DNA from: Actinomycetes bacterium
Lineage (GTDB): Bacteria > Actinomycetota > Thermoleophilia > RBG-16-64-13
Assembly (NCBI GenBank): GCA_024637035.1
Contig: JAGXFW010000016.1
Coordinates: 124,001 to 188,000 of the forward strand
Length of the DNA stretch: 64,000 nt
Reading direction: 5' to 3'
The notes beneath the pieces are model-generated. The model had not been told where the DNA came from, made no database searches, and saw only the letters and a program-made list of their open reading frames with translations. Below, piece after piece: positions 24,100-33,251 of this stretch. Both the position numbers and the translations under genes were made by a program. Positions within the stretch are counted from its first letter, which is position 1, and each line of letters opens with the position of its first letter.

Positions 24100-25641
24100 T
24101 TACTTCGCGTAGTCCACCGCGCGGCTCTCGCGGATCACGGTAACCCGGATCTGCCCGGGGTAGTCGAGTTCCTGCTCTATCTCCTTCGCGATCTCACGAC
24201 AGAGGAGGACAGCCAGGTCGTCGTCGACCTCGTCCGGCTTCACCATCACCCTGATCTCACGCCCCGCCTGGATGGCATACGACTTCTCGACACCCTTCTT
24301 CGATTCGGCGATGCGCTCCAGATTCTCGAGGCGCTTCACATAGGTCTCCAGCGTCTCCCGGCGCGCGCCCGGCCGGGCTCCTGAGACCGCGTCAGCCGCG
24401 GCCACCAGAACCGCCTCGACGGTCTGCGGCTCCACATCGTTGTGGTGCGCCTCGATGACGTGCACGATCGCTTCAGACTCACCGTAGCGTCGGGCAAGAT
24501 TGGCACCGATGACCGCGTGGGACCCCTCGACCTCATGGTCGACGGCTTTCCCGAGGTCGTGCAGGATGCCCGCCCTCTTGGCCAGCTTGGGATTGGCACC
24601 GAGCTCCGCGGCCATCAGGCCGGCGAGATGACCGACCTCGAGCGAATGCTTCAACACGTTCTGCCCATAGCTGGTGCGATACTTGAGGCGCCCGAGCAAC
24701 CTGACCAACTCGGGGGCAAGACCGTGGATGTCGGCCTCGAAGGTGGCCTGTTCCCCGGTTTCCTTGATGTCGTTCTCTACTTCGTCTCGAGCCTTCGAGT
24801 ACATCTCCTCGATCTTGGCAGGATGGATCCTCCCGTCTGCCACCAGCTTGGTGAGAGTAAGGCGGGCGATCTCGCGCCGTACGGTGTCGAACCCGGACAG
24901 CACGACCGCTTCCGGCGTGTCGTCGATGATGAACTCGATCCCCGTGAGGTTCTCGAGCGTGCGTATGTTGCGTCCCTCGCGTCCGATGATCCTGCCCTTG
25001 AGGTCGTCGGAAGCCAACTGCACCACGGATACGGTGGTCTCAGCCACGTGGTTGGCCGCAGTCCTCTGGATGCACAACGACAGGACGTTCCGAGCGCGGC
25101 GGTCACCTTCGCGCTTCGCCTCTTCTTCGACCGCGCGCACCATCTTCGCCATGTCGTGCCGTACCTCGTCCTCCGCGCCCTTCAACAGAAGCTCCCTGGC
25201 TTCCGTCTGGGTAAGTCCCGACACGGTCTCGAGGGTTCGAGCATGCTCTACCTTGAGAGTCTCTACCTCTTCTTGAGTTCTGCGCAAGTGTGCGTCGCGG
25301 TCGGCCAGCGACTGCTCCTGCCTGCCGACCTCCTTCTGCTTCTCGTCGAGGGCTTCATCGCGCTGCAAGACCCGTTTCTCCAGTTGGGTCAATTCATTCC
25401 TGCGCTCCCTCAACTCCACTTCGGTCTCGGTACGAAGGCGGTGCAACTCATCCTTGACCTCGAGCTGAGCTTCCTTCTTGGTTGCTTCTGCCTGTCGATC
25501 GGCGGCTTCGAGAACCTTCTTAGCCTCTTGCTCGGCGGAGCTGATCTTGGCCTCGCCAACGTATTTGCGAAGAAGGTATCCGGCTGCCACACCGACAACG
25601 GACATACCCAGGGCCAAGAAGACCCACAATCCGTTGTTCAT
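24100..25641 (-). CDS. rny: Ribonuclease Y
   Basis: Membrane-anchored endoribonuclease that starts bulk mRNA decay in many Gram-positive bacteria. The 513-residue protein has an N-terminal transmembrane segment (residues 5-25) and a long charged coiled coil (about 30-200). A KH domain follows ([20 protein letters not shown]), then an HD domain with [12 protein letters not shown] and the HH of [14 protein letters not shown] at 25641 follows GGAGA. It has its own promoter and a leader of about 310 bases, and ends in a terminator. Confidence 0.96.
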   Translation of the reverse strand: MNNGLWVFLALGMSVVGVAAGYLLRKYVGEAKISSAEQEAKKVLEAADRQAEATKKEAQLEVKDELHRLRTETEVELRERRNELTQLEKRVLQRDEALDEKQKEVGRQEQSLADRDAHLRRTQEEVETLKVEHARTLETVSGLTQTEARELLLKGAEDEVRHDMAKMVRAVEEEAKREGDRRARNVLSLCIQRTAANHVAETTVSVVQLASDDLKGRIIGREGRNIRTLENLTGIEFIIDDTPEAVVLSGFDTVRREIARLTLTKLVADGRIHPAKIEEMYSKARDEVENDIKETGEQATFEADIHGLAPELVRLLGRLKYRTSYGQNVLKHSLEVGHLAGLMAAELGANPKLAKRAGILHDLGKAVDHEVEGSHAVIGANLARRYGESEAIVHVIEAHHNDVEPQTVEAVLVAAADAVSGARPGARRETLETYVKRLENLERIAESKKGVEKSYAIQAGREIRVMVKPDEVDDDLAVLLCREIAKEIEQELDYPGQIRVTVIRESRAVDYAK

Positions 25642-26030
25642 CGATTCTCCAGTCCATGTCGCGGGACGGCTGCTGATGCGCACATATCTCGTCCGACGAT
25701 GGAGGTCGGTTCTTGGCATAGAGAAAGCCGAGCGTCGCCCGGCCATCGGAAGGTCCTATCGTTCTTCTCGCGCTCTTCGAGCTATCAGCGATCCGCGGTG
25801 GCGTAACCAGGGGAATCTGGCCAACCGCACCCCTCAAGAGGTTCTAGAATCGATTCCTGTCGATGACCTCTGCCACAATATCGCTGATTACCAGGAACAT
25901 CTATCGCTACGAGTGGACCTAGCCGAACCAGTGCCAACCCTTCGTCGGTACATGGGTCAGTCTACCGGTTCTGTGAGAAAAGTGTCAAGGAACCTGTGGA
26001 TATCTTGCGTCTCTTCCCCGCCCATATTCC
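25642..26030 (-). other. Long untranslated leader of rny; no gene seen
   Basis: From the rny start to the recX stop there are about 390 bases. Reading frames here on both strands lack ribosome-binding sites and homology. The region contains the rny promoter (25959-25988) and, if transcription starts there, a leader of about 310 bases. No known riboswitch core was recognised. Confidence 0.55.
25959..25988 (-). promoter_or_regulatory. Strong promoter for rny
   Basis: TTGACA (25983-25988, perfect -35), an 18-base spacer and TAGACT (25959-25964) on the minus strand; predicted transcription start near 25952. Confidence 0.75.
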
Positions 26031-26765
26031 TCAGGACGAGCCCTCCGGGTCCTGCTCGACCGCCTTGATCACCGCGTCGATGACGCCGCCTTGGTACCCT
26101 CGCCGGGCCAGGAACCCCACAGCTCGGCGGCGGGCTGCGACTGGGTCGGTGAGCATCAGCCGGCCGAACTTCCTCCTCACGAGCGCCTCAAGTTCCGCGA
26201 CCTCCCTCTGCGCAGAGTCGGGGGACGTATCGAGGCCCTCGTTCAGGGCGCACTCGATGATATCCGGAGAGACTCCCTTGAGCCTGAGCTCAGCGCGGAT
26301 GCGACGCGGGCCCAGGGACCTCCGACGCGATGATCGGACATAGCCCGCTGTGAAGCGGACGTCGTCGATGTACCCAAGGTCCTCGAGCCACCCCGCCACA
26401 CGCTCGACGGTCCGTTCGCTGTATCCGTACCGGGCGAGCCGGTTGCACAGCTCGGCCCGAGACCTTTCTCTCGCCTCGAGGAAGCGCAGGCCGCGCCCCC
26501 TCGCCTGGCTGATCTCCGCCTCCGCTCGCAGCCGCTCAAGCTGCTCCTCATCGACGATCGACCCGGGGCCCAAGCCGAGTTCCGCGGCGATCTGGGACGG
26601 CACGACGAGGGTCGCGCCACCCTCGAAGGCCACCTTGACTCGTTCGCCGTCCGCCGGCCGCGACCTCACCGCCTCGACAACGGCTGGTGCCTCGATATCG
26701 TCGACGGGTCGGGGGTCACGTCCTCTACCGTGCCGACCCGGGCGATTAGAGAACGCGGCGGTCAA
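26031..26765 (-). CDS. recX: Regulatory protein RecX
   Basis: Modulates RecA filament growth by direct binding. The 244-residue protein has an N-terminal extension with a VKVAFEGGATLVVPSQIAAE stretch and then three-helix RecX repeats: RSRAELCNRLARYGYSE, VERVAGWLEDLGYIDD, and GPRRIRAELRLKGVS, with a C-terminal KFGRLMLTDP repeat. The start TTG at 26765 lies one base after the recA stop, so expression depends on recA transcription, as is usual. Confidence 0.9.
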   Translation of the reverse strand: MTAAFSNRPGRHGRGRDPRPVDDIEAPAVVEAVRSRPADGERVKVAFEGGATLVVPSQIAAELGLGPGSIVDEEQLERLRAEAEISQARGRGLRFLEARERSRAELCNRLARYGYSERTVERVAGWLEDLGYIDDVRFTAGYVRSSRRRSLGPRRIRAELRLKGVSPDIIECALNEGLDTSPDSAQREVAELEALVRRKFGRLMLTDPVAARRRAVGFLARRGYQGGVIDAVIKAVEQDPEGSS

Positions 26766-26766
26766 A

Positions 26767-27828
26767 TCATTCGGCGGCCGCGGGGGCGACCTCGACCGCC
26801 GGCGGATTCTCGACCTGTGCTTCCACCTCGACCTCAGGCTCGACCTTCGGCTTATGTTGAGCGAGGATCTCGGAGCGTAGCTTCTCGAGTAGGGGTCGAT
26901 CGGCCTTCAGAAACTGCTTCACGTTCTCCCTGCCCTGACCGAGGCGCAGATCGCCATAGCTGTACCACGCGCCGCTCTTCTGGATGATCTTGTGCTCGAC
27001 TGCCATGTCGAGCACCTCGCCCTCGACCGATATGCCGAAGCCGTACATGATGTCGAATTCCGCCTGCTTGAAGGGCGGTGCTACCTTGTTCTTGACCACT
27101 CTCACACGGACGCGGTTGCCCACGGCCTGATCGCCGTCCTTCAGCGTCTCGATACGACGGATATCCAGCCGGACTGAGGCGTAGAACTTGAGGGCCCGGC
27201 CCCCCGGCGTGACCTCGGGATTGCCGAACATGACCCCGACTTTCTCGCGCAACTGATTGATGAAGACAGCCGTGGTCTGGGTCTTGTTGATGGTGCCGGC
27301 CAATTTCCTGAGCGCCTGACTCATGAGCCGAGCCTGAAGGCCCACGTGAGAATCACCCATCTCACCCTCGATCTCAGCGCGAGGCGTGAGGGCGGCGACA
27401 GAATCGATCACGAGGATATCGAGAGCCCCACTGCGGATGAGCAGTTCAGCGATCTCCAAAGCCTGCTCACCGTTGTCGGGTTGGGAGAGCAGAAGATCAT
27501 CGACCATGACGCCGATCTTCCTGGCGTACATGGGATCCATCGCGTGCTCGGCATCGATGAAGGCGGCTTTTCCACCCGCCTTCTGGGCTTCCGCGATCAT
27601 GTGGAACGCGAGCGTCGTCTTGCCGCTCGATTCCGGGCCGAAGACCTCTACCACCCGACCACGCGGGACTCCGCCGACGCCGAGCCCCAGATCGAGACCC
27701 AATGATCCGGTGGATATCGCAGCGACGCGGACCGAGGCCGCTTCGTCGCCCATCCTCATGATCGCGCCCTTACCGAACTGACGTTCGATCTGGCTCACCG
27801 CCATGTCTAGGGCTTTGTCCTTCTCCAC
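26767..27828 (-). CDS. recA: Recombinase RecA
   Basis: ATP-dependent strand-exchange recombinase and SOS co-protease. The 353-residue protein has the Walker [21 protein letters not shown], Walker [11 protein letters not shown], the L1/L2 DNA-binding loops ([20 protein letters not shown] and [20 protein letters not shown]) and an acidic C-terminal tail. GTG at 27828 is chosen: GGAGG lies four bases upstream and the start then matches other RecA proteins. An ATG at 27855 overlapping the thpR stop is the alternative. No intein. No LexA box was recognised; the gene appears to be read through from thpR. Confidence 0.97.
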   Translation of the reverse strand: MEKDKALDMAVSQIERQFGKGAIMRMGDEAASVRVAAISTGSLGLDLGLGVGGVPRGRVVEVFGPESSGKTTLAFHMIAEAQKAGGKAAFIDAEHAMDPMYARKIGVMVDDLLLSQPDNGEQALEIAELLIRSGALDILVIDSVAALTPRAEIEGEMGDSHVGLQARLMSQALRKLAGTINKTQTTAVFINQLREKVGVMFGNPEVTPGGRALKFYASVRLDIRRIETLKDGDQAVGNRVRVRVVKNKVAPPFKQAEFDIMYGFGISVEGEVLDMAVEHKIIQKSGAWYSYGDLRLGQGRENVKQFLKADRPLLEKLRSEILAQHKPKVEPEVEVEAQVENPPAVEVAPAAAE

Positions 27829-27851
27829 GTTTCCTCCCAGCCTCGTTTGGC

Positions 27852-28406
27852 TCATCCTCGACTCAGTGCGATACGTTCGACGACCGTGTAGACAGGGCCG
27901 CCCCGCTTCAATTCGCTTTGATACAGGCACATGGACTCTACCGAGAACACGCCCCTGGGTACATCGGACATTGGTCCCACATCGATCGGCGGTCGCGCGC
28001 GAGCGATCGTCAGGTGGGGACAGAATCCCCGAGCCTCCCGCCCCATCACCTCGACAGCTTCCAACCGGTTCATCAACACCTCGTACAGCTTCTCGATCAC
28101 ACGATCGGGATCACTGAACCCGATCGCGGCCACCCGTGCCCGTCTTCGTGTCGGGAGGAACAGCATGCCGTCAAACTCTGGAACGCCACCGGCGGCGTCT
28201 TCGAGCCCTGCCACGGCAAGCCGGGCGACGTCCGCCTGCGCCTTCGACACCTCGCCGATGAAGGCCAGCGTGACGTGAAGACGCTCTACAGGAGTCTTTC
28301 GCCACCCGACCTCATCTGGCAACCACGTTTGGACCTTGGTGACCACATCGACGATGCTGTCTGGCACGGGCAGACCCACGAACAATCGGACTCTCTCAGC
28401 CTCCAC
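27852..28406 (-). CDS. thpR: RNA 2',3'-cyclic phosphodiesterase ThpR
   Basis: 2H phosphoesterase (formerly 2'-5' RNA ligase) of about 184 residues. The two catalytic HxT motifs are visible: [12 protein letters not shown] in the first half and [11 protein letters not shown] in the second. GTG at 28406 lies ten bases after GGAGGAG; a GTG at 28433 is possible. The gene overlaps pgsA upstream and recA's alternative ATG downstream, in the pgsA-thpR-recA order seen in many Gram-positive genomes. Confidence 0.9.
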   Translation of the reverse strand: MEAERVRLFVGLPVPDSIVDVVTKVQTWLPDEVGWRKTPVERLHVTLAFIGEVSKAQADVARLAVAGLEDAAGGVPEFDGMLFLPTRRRARVAAIGFSDPDRVIEKLYEVLMNRLEAVEVMGREARGFCPHLTIARARPPIDVGPMSDVPRGVFSVESMCLYQSELKRGGPVYTVVERIALSRG

Positions 28407-29043
28407 CTCTGGCTTTCTCCTCCACTTCGTCACAACCCGCCGTTGGCCCCGGGGGCTCCCCGGATGCCTTTTCGGGCACGTACAGGCGCTCGCGCGCCTT
28501 GACGAAGTAGTCGATGCCGCTCCATAAGGTGAGAACGACCGCGACCATCACCAGGTACCACGAAATGCGCCTACCGGCGAGTTCCACCGCCGGGTCGAGT
28601 ATCACCGCAAGGATGGCGAGCATCTGGCTGGCCGTCTTCGCCTTGCCCCACTTGCTCGCCGGGATGACGACTGCCTCAGCCGCCGCCACCATCCTGAGCC
28701 CCGACACCGCGAACTCGCGTGCAATGATCACCATAGCAATCCACGCGGACAGCTTCTGCAGTTCGATGAGTGCCAACAACGCGGCCGAGACCAACAGCTT
28801 GTCGGCGAGCGGGTCCAGGAACGCTCCGAGCACGGTGACCTGGCGGCGTCTGCGCGCGAAGTACCCATCGAGAGAATCGCTGGCTGCCGCCAACACGAAG
28901 ACCAGCGCGGCGAGCAGAGCGCTCAGCTCGTGTGCGCGGGCCTCATCCGCGGCGAGCGGCAGACTCCCCAGAAGGAACACCATGAAGACCGGAATGAGAA
29001 GTATCCGGAAGATGGTGATGGAGTTAGGCAGGTTCAATCGCAT
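28396..29043 (-). CDS. pgsA: CDP-diacylglycerol-glycerol-3-phosphate 3-phosphatidyltransferase
   Basis: Integral membrane CDP-alcohol phosphotransferase making phosphatidylglycerophosphate. The 215-residue protein has about five transmembrane segments and the family signature DSLDGYFARRRRQVTVLG followed by FLDPLADKLL, which provides the metal-binding Asp residues. ATG at 29043 follows GGAGCCGG and overlaps the rimO stop by 20 bases. Its substrate CDP-diacylglycerol is made by CdsA, encoded at 60363-61190. Confidence 0.92.
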   Translation of the reverse strand: MRLNLPNSITIFRILLIPVFMVFLLGSLPLAADEARAHELSALLAALVFVLAAASDSLDGYFARRRRQVTVLGAFLDPLADKLLVSAALLALIELQKLSAWIAMVIIAREFAVSGLRMVAAAEAVVIPASKWGKAKTASQMLAILAVILDPAVELAGRRISWYLVMVAVVLTLWSGIDYFVKARERLYVPEKASGEPPGPTAGCDEVEEKARGGG

Positions 29044-30394
29044 CCGGCTCCGCCACCAGGTCGTGTCCGATCGCCTCAACGACGACCGCTTGTACCCTGT
29101 CCCCCACTGCCGCGCGCGGGGGCGGCTGCCCCACCAGGTACGTCACACCGTCCACATCTGGCGCCTGGGCGCGCGTGCGTCCGATGGCCACCGTACCCTC
29201 GGGAGTGTCAGCGTCAGCCGGAGCGTCGATCAGCACCTCGACCCGTTCCCCTAGGCGTGCCCTGCAAGCGTGCTCGGCCGACTCGGCGAGTATAGCACTG
29301 ACATACGACATCCTCTGCCGCACGACCCGGGCCGAGGGTCTCTTGCTCAGGGTCGCCGCCGGGGTGCCTTCCTCCGCACTGAACGCGAAGGCGCCGGCGT
29401 GATCGAACCGCGCCGCCCGCATGAAATCGGCCAGCGCCTCTACGTGTTCCTCCGTCTCACCCGGGAAGCCGACGATGAACGTGCTGCGCACGGACACGTC
29501 CGGCATGATGCTCCTGGCCCTCTCGAGCAGGCGCAGATATGCCGTCGCGTCACCGCGACGTCCCATCGCTCTGAGAATGTCCCGGTGCGCATGCTGGAAG
29601 GGGATGTCGAGGTATCGGCACAGCTTCGGATACCCGGCCATCGCCGTCAGGAAGCGGTCGTCGACATGCTCAGGTTGCAGATACATGAGACGCACCCGGA
29701 GTACGCGTTCGTCCTCAGAGATGAGCGCCACAAGGTCCAGCAGATCCATCCCGTCGGCATGCCAGAGTGTCGTGTCCTGGCCTACTAGAACAAGTTCCCG
29801 AGCCCCCGTGTCGAGCGCTCCCTCAACCTGCTCGATGACCTCATCGGGGGCGAGAGAGTGGTACGGCCCCTTGATGTTGGGGATGGCACAGAAACTGCAC
29901 AGGTGATCGCACCCGTCGCTTATCTTGACGTATGCGTGGGCGGAGAGCGGGCCAGACCCACTGCTTGTCTGGTCGGACGCGGGAATCACGGATCCAACGG
30001 CGTCGCTTTCCCGCCCGACCGCGGCCCCGGCCTCGGCCTGCAAGATCGCAGTCAGCGCTCCGAGTTCAGTCAGACCGTACCAGCCGTGTACTTCCGGGAG
30101 CCCCTCCTCCAATTCGGCCCGATACCGTTCGACCAGGCACCCCATCACGTGAAGCCGCGCCGTTGGATACGCCGCGGCCGCCTCGAGGATCGCCCCGATC
30201 GATTCTTTGCGGGCATCTTCTATGAAGCCGCAGGTGTTGAGCAGTACGTGACTGGCTTCTAGGGGTTCCTCGACCACGCGGATACCCTCGCTGGCAAGGC
30301 GACGTGTCAGGGTCCGACTGTCGGCCTCGTTCTTCGGGCATCCCAGCGTGATGATGTGAACGCCCGGAGCCGTGGTCAACGGCCGCGGGTTCAT
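29024..30394 (-). CDS. rimO: Ribosomal protein S12 methylthiotransferase RimO
   Basis: Radical-SAM enzyme that methylthiolates the conserved Asp of ribosomal protein S12. The 456-residue protein has the N-terminal MTTase Cys residues (ITLGCPKNEADS, LLNTCGFIEDAR, HVMGCLVERY), the radical-SAM motif SDGCDHLCSFCAIPNIKG and a C-terminal TRAM domain (ERVEVLIDAPADAD). The CxxxCxxC environment and short linker match RimO rather than MiaB, which is encoded separately in this window. Start ATG overlaps the preceding stop as ATGA. Confidence 0.93.
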   Translation of the reverse strand: MNPRPLTTAPGVHIITLGCPKNEADSRTLTRRLASEGIRVVEEPLEASHVLLNTCGFIEDARKESIGAILEAAAAYPTARLHVMGCLVERYRAELEEGLPEVHGWYGLTELGALTAILQAEAGAAVGRESDAVGSVIPASDQTSSGSGPLSAHAYVKISDGCDHLCSFCAIPNIKGPYHSLAPDEVIEQVEGALDTGARELVLVGQDTTLWHADGMDLLDLVALISEDERVLRVRLMYLQPEHVDDRFLTAMAGYPKLCRYLDIPFQHAHRDILRAMGRRGDATAYLRLLERARSIMPDVSVRSTFIVGFPGETEEHVEALADFMRAARFDHAGAFAFSAEEGTPAATLSKRPSARVVRQRMSYVSAILAESAEHACRARLGERVEVLIDAPADADTPEGTVAIGRTRAQAPDVDGVTYLVGQPPPRAAVGDRVQAVVVEAIGHDLVAEPDAIEPA

Positions 30395-30597
30395 TCGTCC
30401 CGCCTGATCCCCGTCTCAGTCACAAGGAAGTCGCCATACGGCTCCGGGACCTCGAGCAATCGCCCATCGACGTAGAGCACGATGACCGATGGGTCACCGA
30501 TTCGGAACCACAGCCGTTCGGGGCTCGAGTAGGTCAACTCCTCACCTTCGGTGAGGGTGCCGGAGTAGAGAAGTACGCCCGTCGGCGGATCCCTCAC
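30391..30597 (-). pseudogene. rodZ: C-terminal RodZ (DUF4115) fragment, frameshifted from the upstream gene
   Basis: The 68 codons here encode GVLLYSGTLTEGEELTYSS, FRIGDPSVIVLYVDGRLLEV and a polar end, the second half of the RodZ periplasmic DUF4115 domain. The first half (LVLRVVQNRCWVVIR) is at the end of the upstream frame, one base out of register, so the pieces join naturally across 30590-30600. A GTG at 30597 could give an independent start but lacks a ribosome-binding site. Either a true frameshift, a programmed one, or a sequence error. Confidence 0.75.
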
Positions 30598-31186
30598 GTA
30601 TCACGACCCAGCAGCGGTTCTGTACGACCCGCAGGACGAGGTCGAGGGTGTCTGGCGATTGATCCACCGGGGGGTCGGCTGCGGCATCGGTGACGGCCAC
30701 TGCGACGCCCGCTACAGCCTCATCCGATGCGTCGCCGCTCCCGCCGACGGTGGCTGTTGTCTGAGTCGTCGAGACACTCGCCGGATCGATGGTCGCCGGA
30801 CCCTCATCGCGTCCTCTGAAAGCCAACGCCAATATCACGATGATGACGAGCGCCACGATCGCTACCATCACGTAGTTCGGCTGACGACGCGGGGACCTCG
30901 TCCGTGGCCCGGAAGAAGTACGCATGGGTTGCCGAACGGCATCGTGGCCATCGGGGCTCCTCTGGGCGACGTACTCCGATACCAGTACGTCGGAATCGAG
31001 TCCCAGATAGTCAGCGTAGGTGCGAAGAAAGGCCTTCACGAATGTCGACCCCGGCATTGATTCGAAGTCATCCTGCTCGAGTGCGAGCAGGTACCTGCCG
31101 CGGATCTTCAGAATGTCCTCTACGTCCTTAAGACTCTTGCCCTGACGGATGCGCGCTTCACGCAGGGTATCGCCGATCTCGAACAT
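30542..31186 (-). CDS. rodZ: RodZ-like cytoskeletal membrane protein, C-terminus frameshifted
   Basis: RodZ links MreB to the cell-wall elongation machinery. The 214-residue frame has an N-terminal Xre-type helix-turn-helix (GDTLREARIRQGKSLKDVED to FLRTYADYLGL), a basic juxtamembrane stretch, one transmembrane segment (NYVMVAIVALVIIVILALAF, residues about 105-125) and a Thr/Asp-rich linker. It reaches the first DUF4115 strand (RVVQNRCWVVIR) and then runs out of frame into HPHRR and a stop. The rest of DUF4115 is in the next frame (30391-30597). ATG at 31186 overlaps the mnmH stop (TGATG). If the shift is real, the tail would be lost but the cytoplasmic MreB-binding domain kept. Confidence 0.85.
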   Translation of the reverse strand: MFEIGDTLREARIRQGKSLKDVEDILKIRGRYLLALEQDDFESMPGSTFVKAFLRTYADYLGLDSDVLVSEYVAQRSPDGHDAVRQPMRTSSGPRTRSPRRQPNYVMVAIVALVIIVILALAFRGRDEGPATIDPASVSTTQTTATVGGSGDASDEAVAGVAVAVTDAAADPPVDQSPDTLDLVLRVVQNRCWVVIREGSADGRTSLLRHPHRR

Positions 31187-32280
31187 CAACGGGGGTCTCG
31201 ACCTTCGGTCAGCGGCTCGAGGAGCCGGGCGAGGCGCAGTGCATCATCTGCGACGTCGTCGCTCACGTTGAAGTCAAGGGCGAAGTCTCTCCCCGAGATG
31301 GAGGAACGTTGATAGAGAGGATCATAGTATGACTCAAGAAGTCCCTGCACGACGTCGTAGAATCTACCATCATCGAATGCCTCTCTCAAGGCGGCGGTGA
31401 TCGGCGAAGAGAGCCGTGCGCCGATGGAGTCGAGGCCCTGTCGGAACCGCGACACATCCGCAGCGTCCCACGTGCCGGGCGAATACTCCTCCATGATCCG
31501 CTCTGCACGCTTCTCGAGAGACGACGACACCAGCACAGGGATCCCGCCGCGGACGAGCTCGCCCACGGAACGAGGAAGAAACAACCGCCCGATCCTGCCA
31601 CCCTCGCCCTCAACCACCATGTACTCCCCTTTAGGGCGCAGCAAGGCCTCGAGGAGCAGGGCGTCGAAGTCGTTCTGGGTGCGGAGCCCAGGCTGGTTCA
31701 GACCGCCGAGGAGGGATCCTCGGTGCAAGGCCAGGCCCTCGAGATCGAGCACCCACGGTCGACGGCACTCTACAGCGACGTCGACGAGCGCGCGAAGCAG
31801 CGCCGTCTTCCCCGACCCGGTGTGACCGTAGAGCGTGAATACCGGACGGTCCGGCTTCCACACCTCGAGATCGTCCAGCACCGTTCTGCGGTACGCCTTG
31901 TAGCCACCTTCCACCTGAACGGCATACACTCCCACCAGGGCCAGCAGGAGAACGGCGTTCCGGCTGCGTTCTCCCCCGCGCCAGCACATCACCGCAAGGC
32001 GCCGACCTCTCGCTGCCAGGGCGCGAAGGGTGCGCAGGTAGTTGGGCAAGCCGCCACTGATCAGATCGACCGCGATCATGCGCGCCTGCTGGGCTCCCTG
32101 CTCGCGATACGCGGTTCCGACCGATGCCCTCTCGACGTCGCCAAGCAGTGGAAGGTTCAAGGCCCCCGGCACGTGACCCTCAGCGAACTCGCGGGGCGAT
32201 CTCACGTCCACGAGCACGTAGGAGCCGTCGACCGCCTCCCTGACCGAGATGGAGGCTACGGAAAGAGGTTCGACCCTCAC
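31186..32280 (-). CDS. mnmH: tRNA 2-selenouridine synthase
   Basis: Exchanges sulfur for selenium in 2-thiouridine-34 of tRNAs using selenophosphate (geranylated intermediate). The 364-residue product matches the Escherichia coli enzyme length. It has a rhodanese domain (YVLVDVRSPREFAEGHVPGA and the catalytic Cys in AVMCWRGGERSRN) followed by a P-loop domain (LYGHTGSGKTALLRAL). GTG at 32280 overlaps the permease stop as GTGA; the much longer in-frame upstream stretch is antisense to the permease. Its presence implies a selenophosphate synthetase elsewhere. The position between a nucleoside-type importer and rodZ is unusual. Confidence 0.93.
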   Translation of the reverse strand: MRVEPLSVASISVREAVDGSYVLVDVRSPREFAEGHVPGALNLPLLGDVERASVGTAYREQGAQQARMIAVDLISGGLPNYLRTLRALAARGRRLAVMCWRGGERSRNAVLLLALVGVYAVQVEGGYKAYRRTVLDDLEVWKPDRPVFTLYGHTGSGKTALLRALVDVAVECRRPWVLDLEGLALHRGSLLGGLNQPGLRTQNDFDALLLEALLRPKGEYMVVEGEGGRIGRLFLPRSVGELVRGGIPVLVSSSLEKRAERIMEEYSPGTWDAADVSRFRQGLDSIGARLSSPITAALREAFDDGRFYDVVQGLLESYYDPLYQRSSISGRDFALDFNVSDDVADDALRLARLLEPLTEGRDPR

Positions 32281-33251
32281 TGCTTCGAGTACGGCTTGCC
32301 GATCGCGTTCGGCGGAACCGCGCGACCCATCGCTCCGGCGAGGACCACGATCGTGAGCACATACGGCAGCATCAAAATGAACTCCGGTGGCAGGTCGATC
32401 ACCTGGGTACGCAGCTTCAGCGATTCCGCGAAACCGAACAGCAGAGAAGACAACCACGACCCCAGCGGCGTCCACTTGCCGAAGATATTGGCCGCCAGGG
32501 CGATGAAACCACGACCGCGGGTCATGTTCTCCGAGAATTGGGAGACCGACTCCAGAGAAAGGTTGGCGCCTGCCAGGCCGCCCAGCGCACCCGAGATCAG
32601 CACGCCCAGGTAGCGGATACGATACACCGAGACCCCCACGGTATCCGCCGCCTTCGGATGCTCCCCCACGGCCCGCATGCGCAAGCCGATCGGCGTGCGG
32701 AAGAGCACGTACTGCCCCCCGATGGCGATGACGATAGCCATATACACGATCGGCGTGTGATCGAACAACACTGGGCCCAGGAAGGGGATCTTCGACAGCA
32801 ACGGGATGGGTATCGGGTCGAATGACGCGACGCGGGGTGTGGCACCGGCCACCCCGAACAGCGCCTGCGTGAGGAACCCGGTCGCCCCCAGGGCGAAGAT
32901 GTTGAGGGCGGCGCCTACTACCACCTGGTCGGCGCGCAGGTGGACGCTGCCCACTCCATGGAGCGCCGAGAACAGCATCCCCATGGTCACCGCTCCGAGG
33001 ACCCCTATCCAGGGAGCGACCGATTCGGAGAGACCCCAGCTGTTCAAGGCGTAGTAGGAGAACAGGGCGCCCGAGAAGGCGCCGACCAGCATGATGCCCT
33101 CGAGAGCGATGTTCACCACACCAGTGCGCTCGCAGAACGCTCCCCCGATGGCGGCGAGTGCCAGAGGCGTCGATATGCGCAGCATCGCCTGATAGGTGGA
33201 AGGATCCCGCAGGATGTCGAGCACCACTTGGAAGACGTGTCCGAGATCCAT
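32277..33251 (-). CDS. ABC transporter permease, BMP/nucleoside type (second subunit)
   Basis: A 324-residue polytopic permease of the branched-chain/BMP permease family, the shorter of the paired subunits. It contains TPLALAAIGGAFCERTGVVN, NIALEGIMLVGAFSGA, a coupling-helix stretch GLRMRAVGEHPKAADTVG and LPYVLTIVVLAGAM. Such pairs with a double ATPase and BMP lipoprotein import purine nucleosides or related compounds. Its start ATG overlaps the stop of the first permease, and its stop overlaps the mnmH start. Confidence 0.9.
   Translation of the reverse strand: MDLGHVFQVVLDILRDPSTYQAMLRISTPLALAAIGGAFCERTGVVNIALEGIMLVGAFSGALFSYYALNSWGLSESVAPWIGVLGAVTMGMLFSALHGVGSVHLRADQVVVGAALNIFALGATGFLTQALFGVAGATPRVASFDPIPIPLLSKIPFLGPVLFDHTPIVYMAIVIAIGGQYVLFRTPIGLRMRAVGEHPKAADTVGVSVYRIRYLGVLISGALGGLAGANLSLESVSQFSENMTRGRGFIALAANIFGKWTPLGSWLSSLLFGFAESLKLRTQVIDLPPEFILMLPYVLTIVVLAGAMGRAVPPNAIGKPYSKQ

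Noticed and set aside
25478-26068. Plus-strand frame spanning the rny-recX gap
   Set aside because: Starts inside rny antisense, has no ribosome-binding site, and the gap is better explained as an rny leader with a strong minus-strand promoter.
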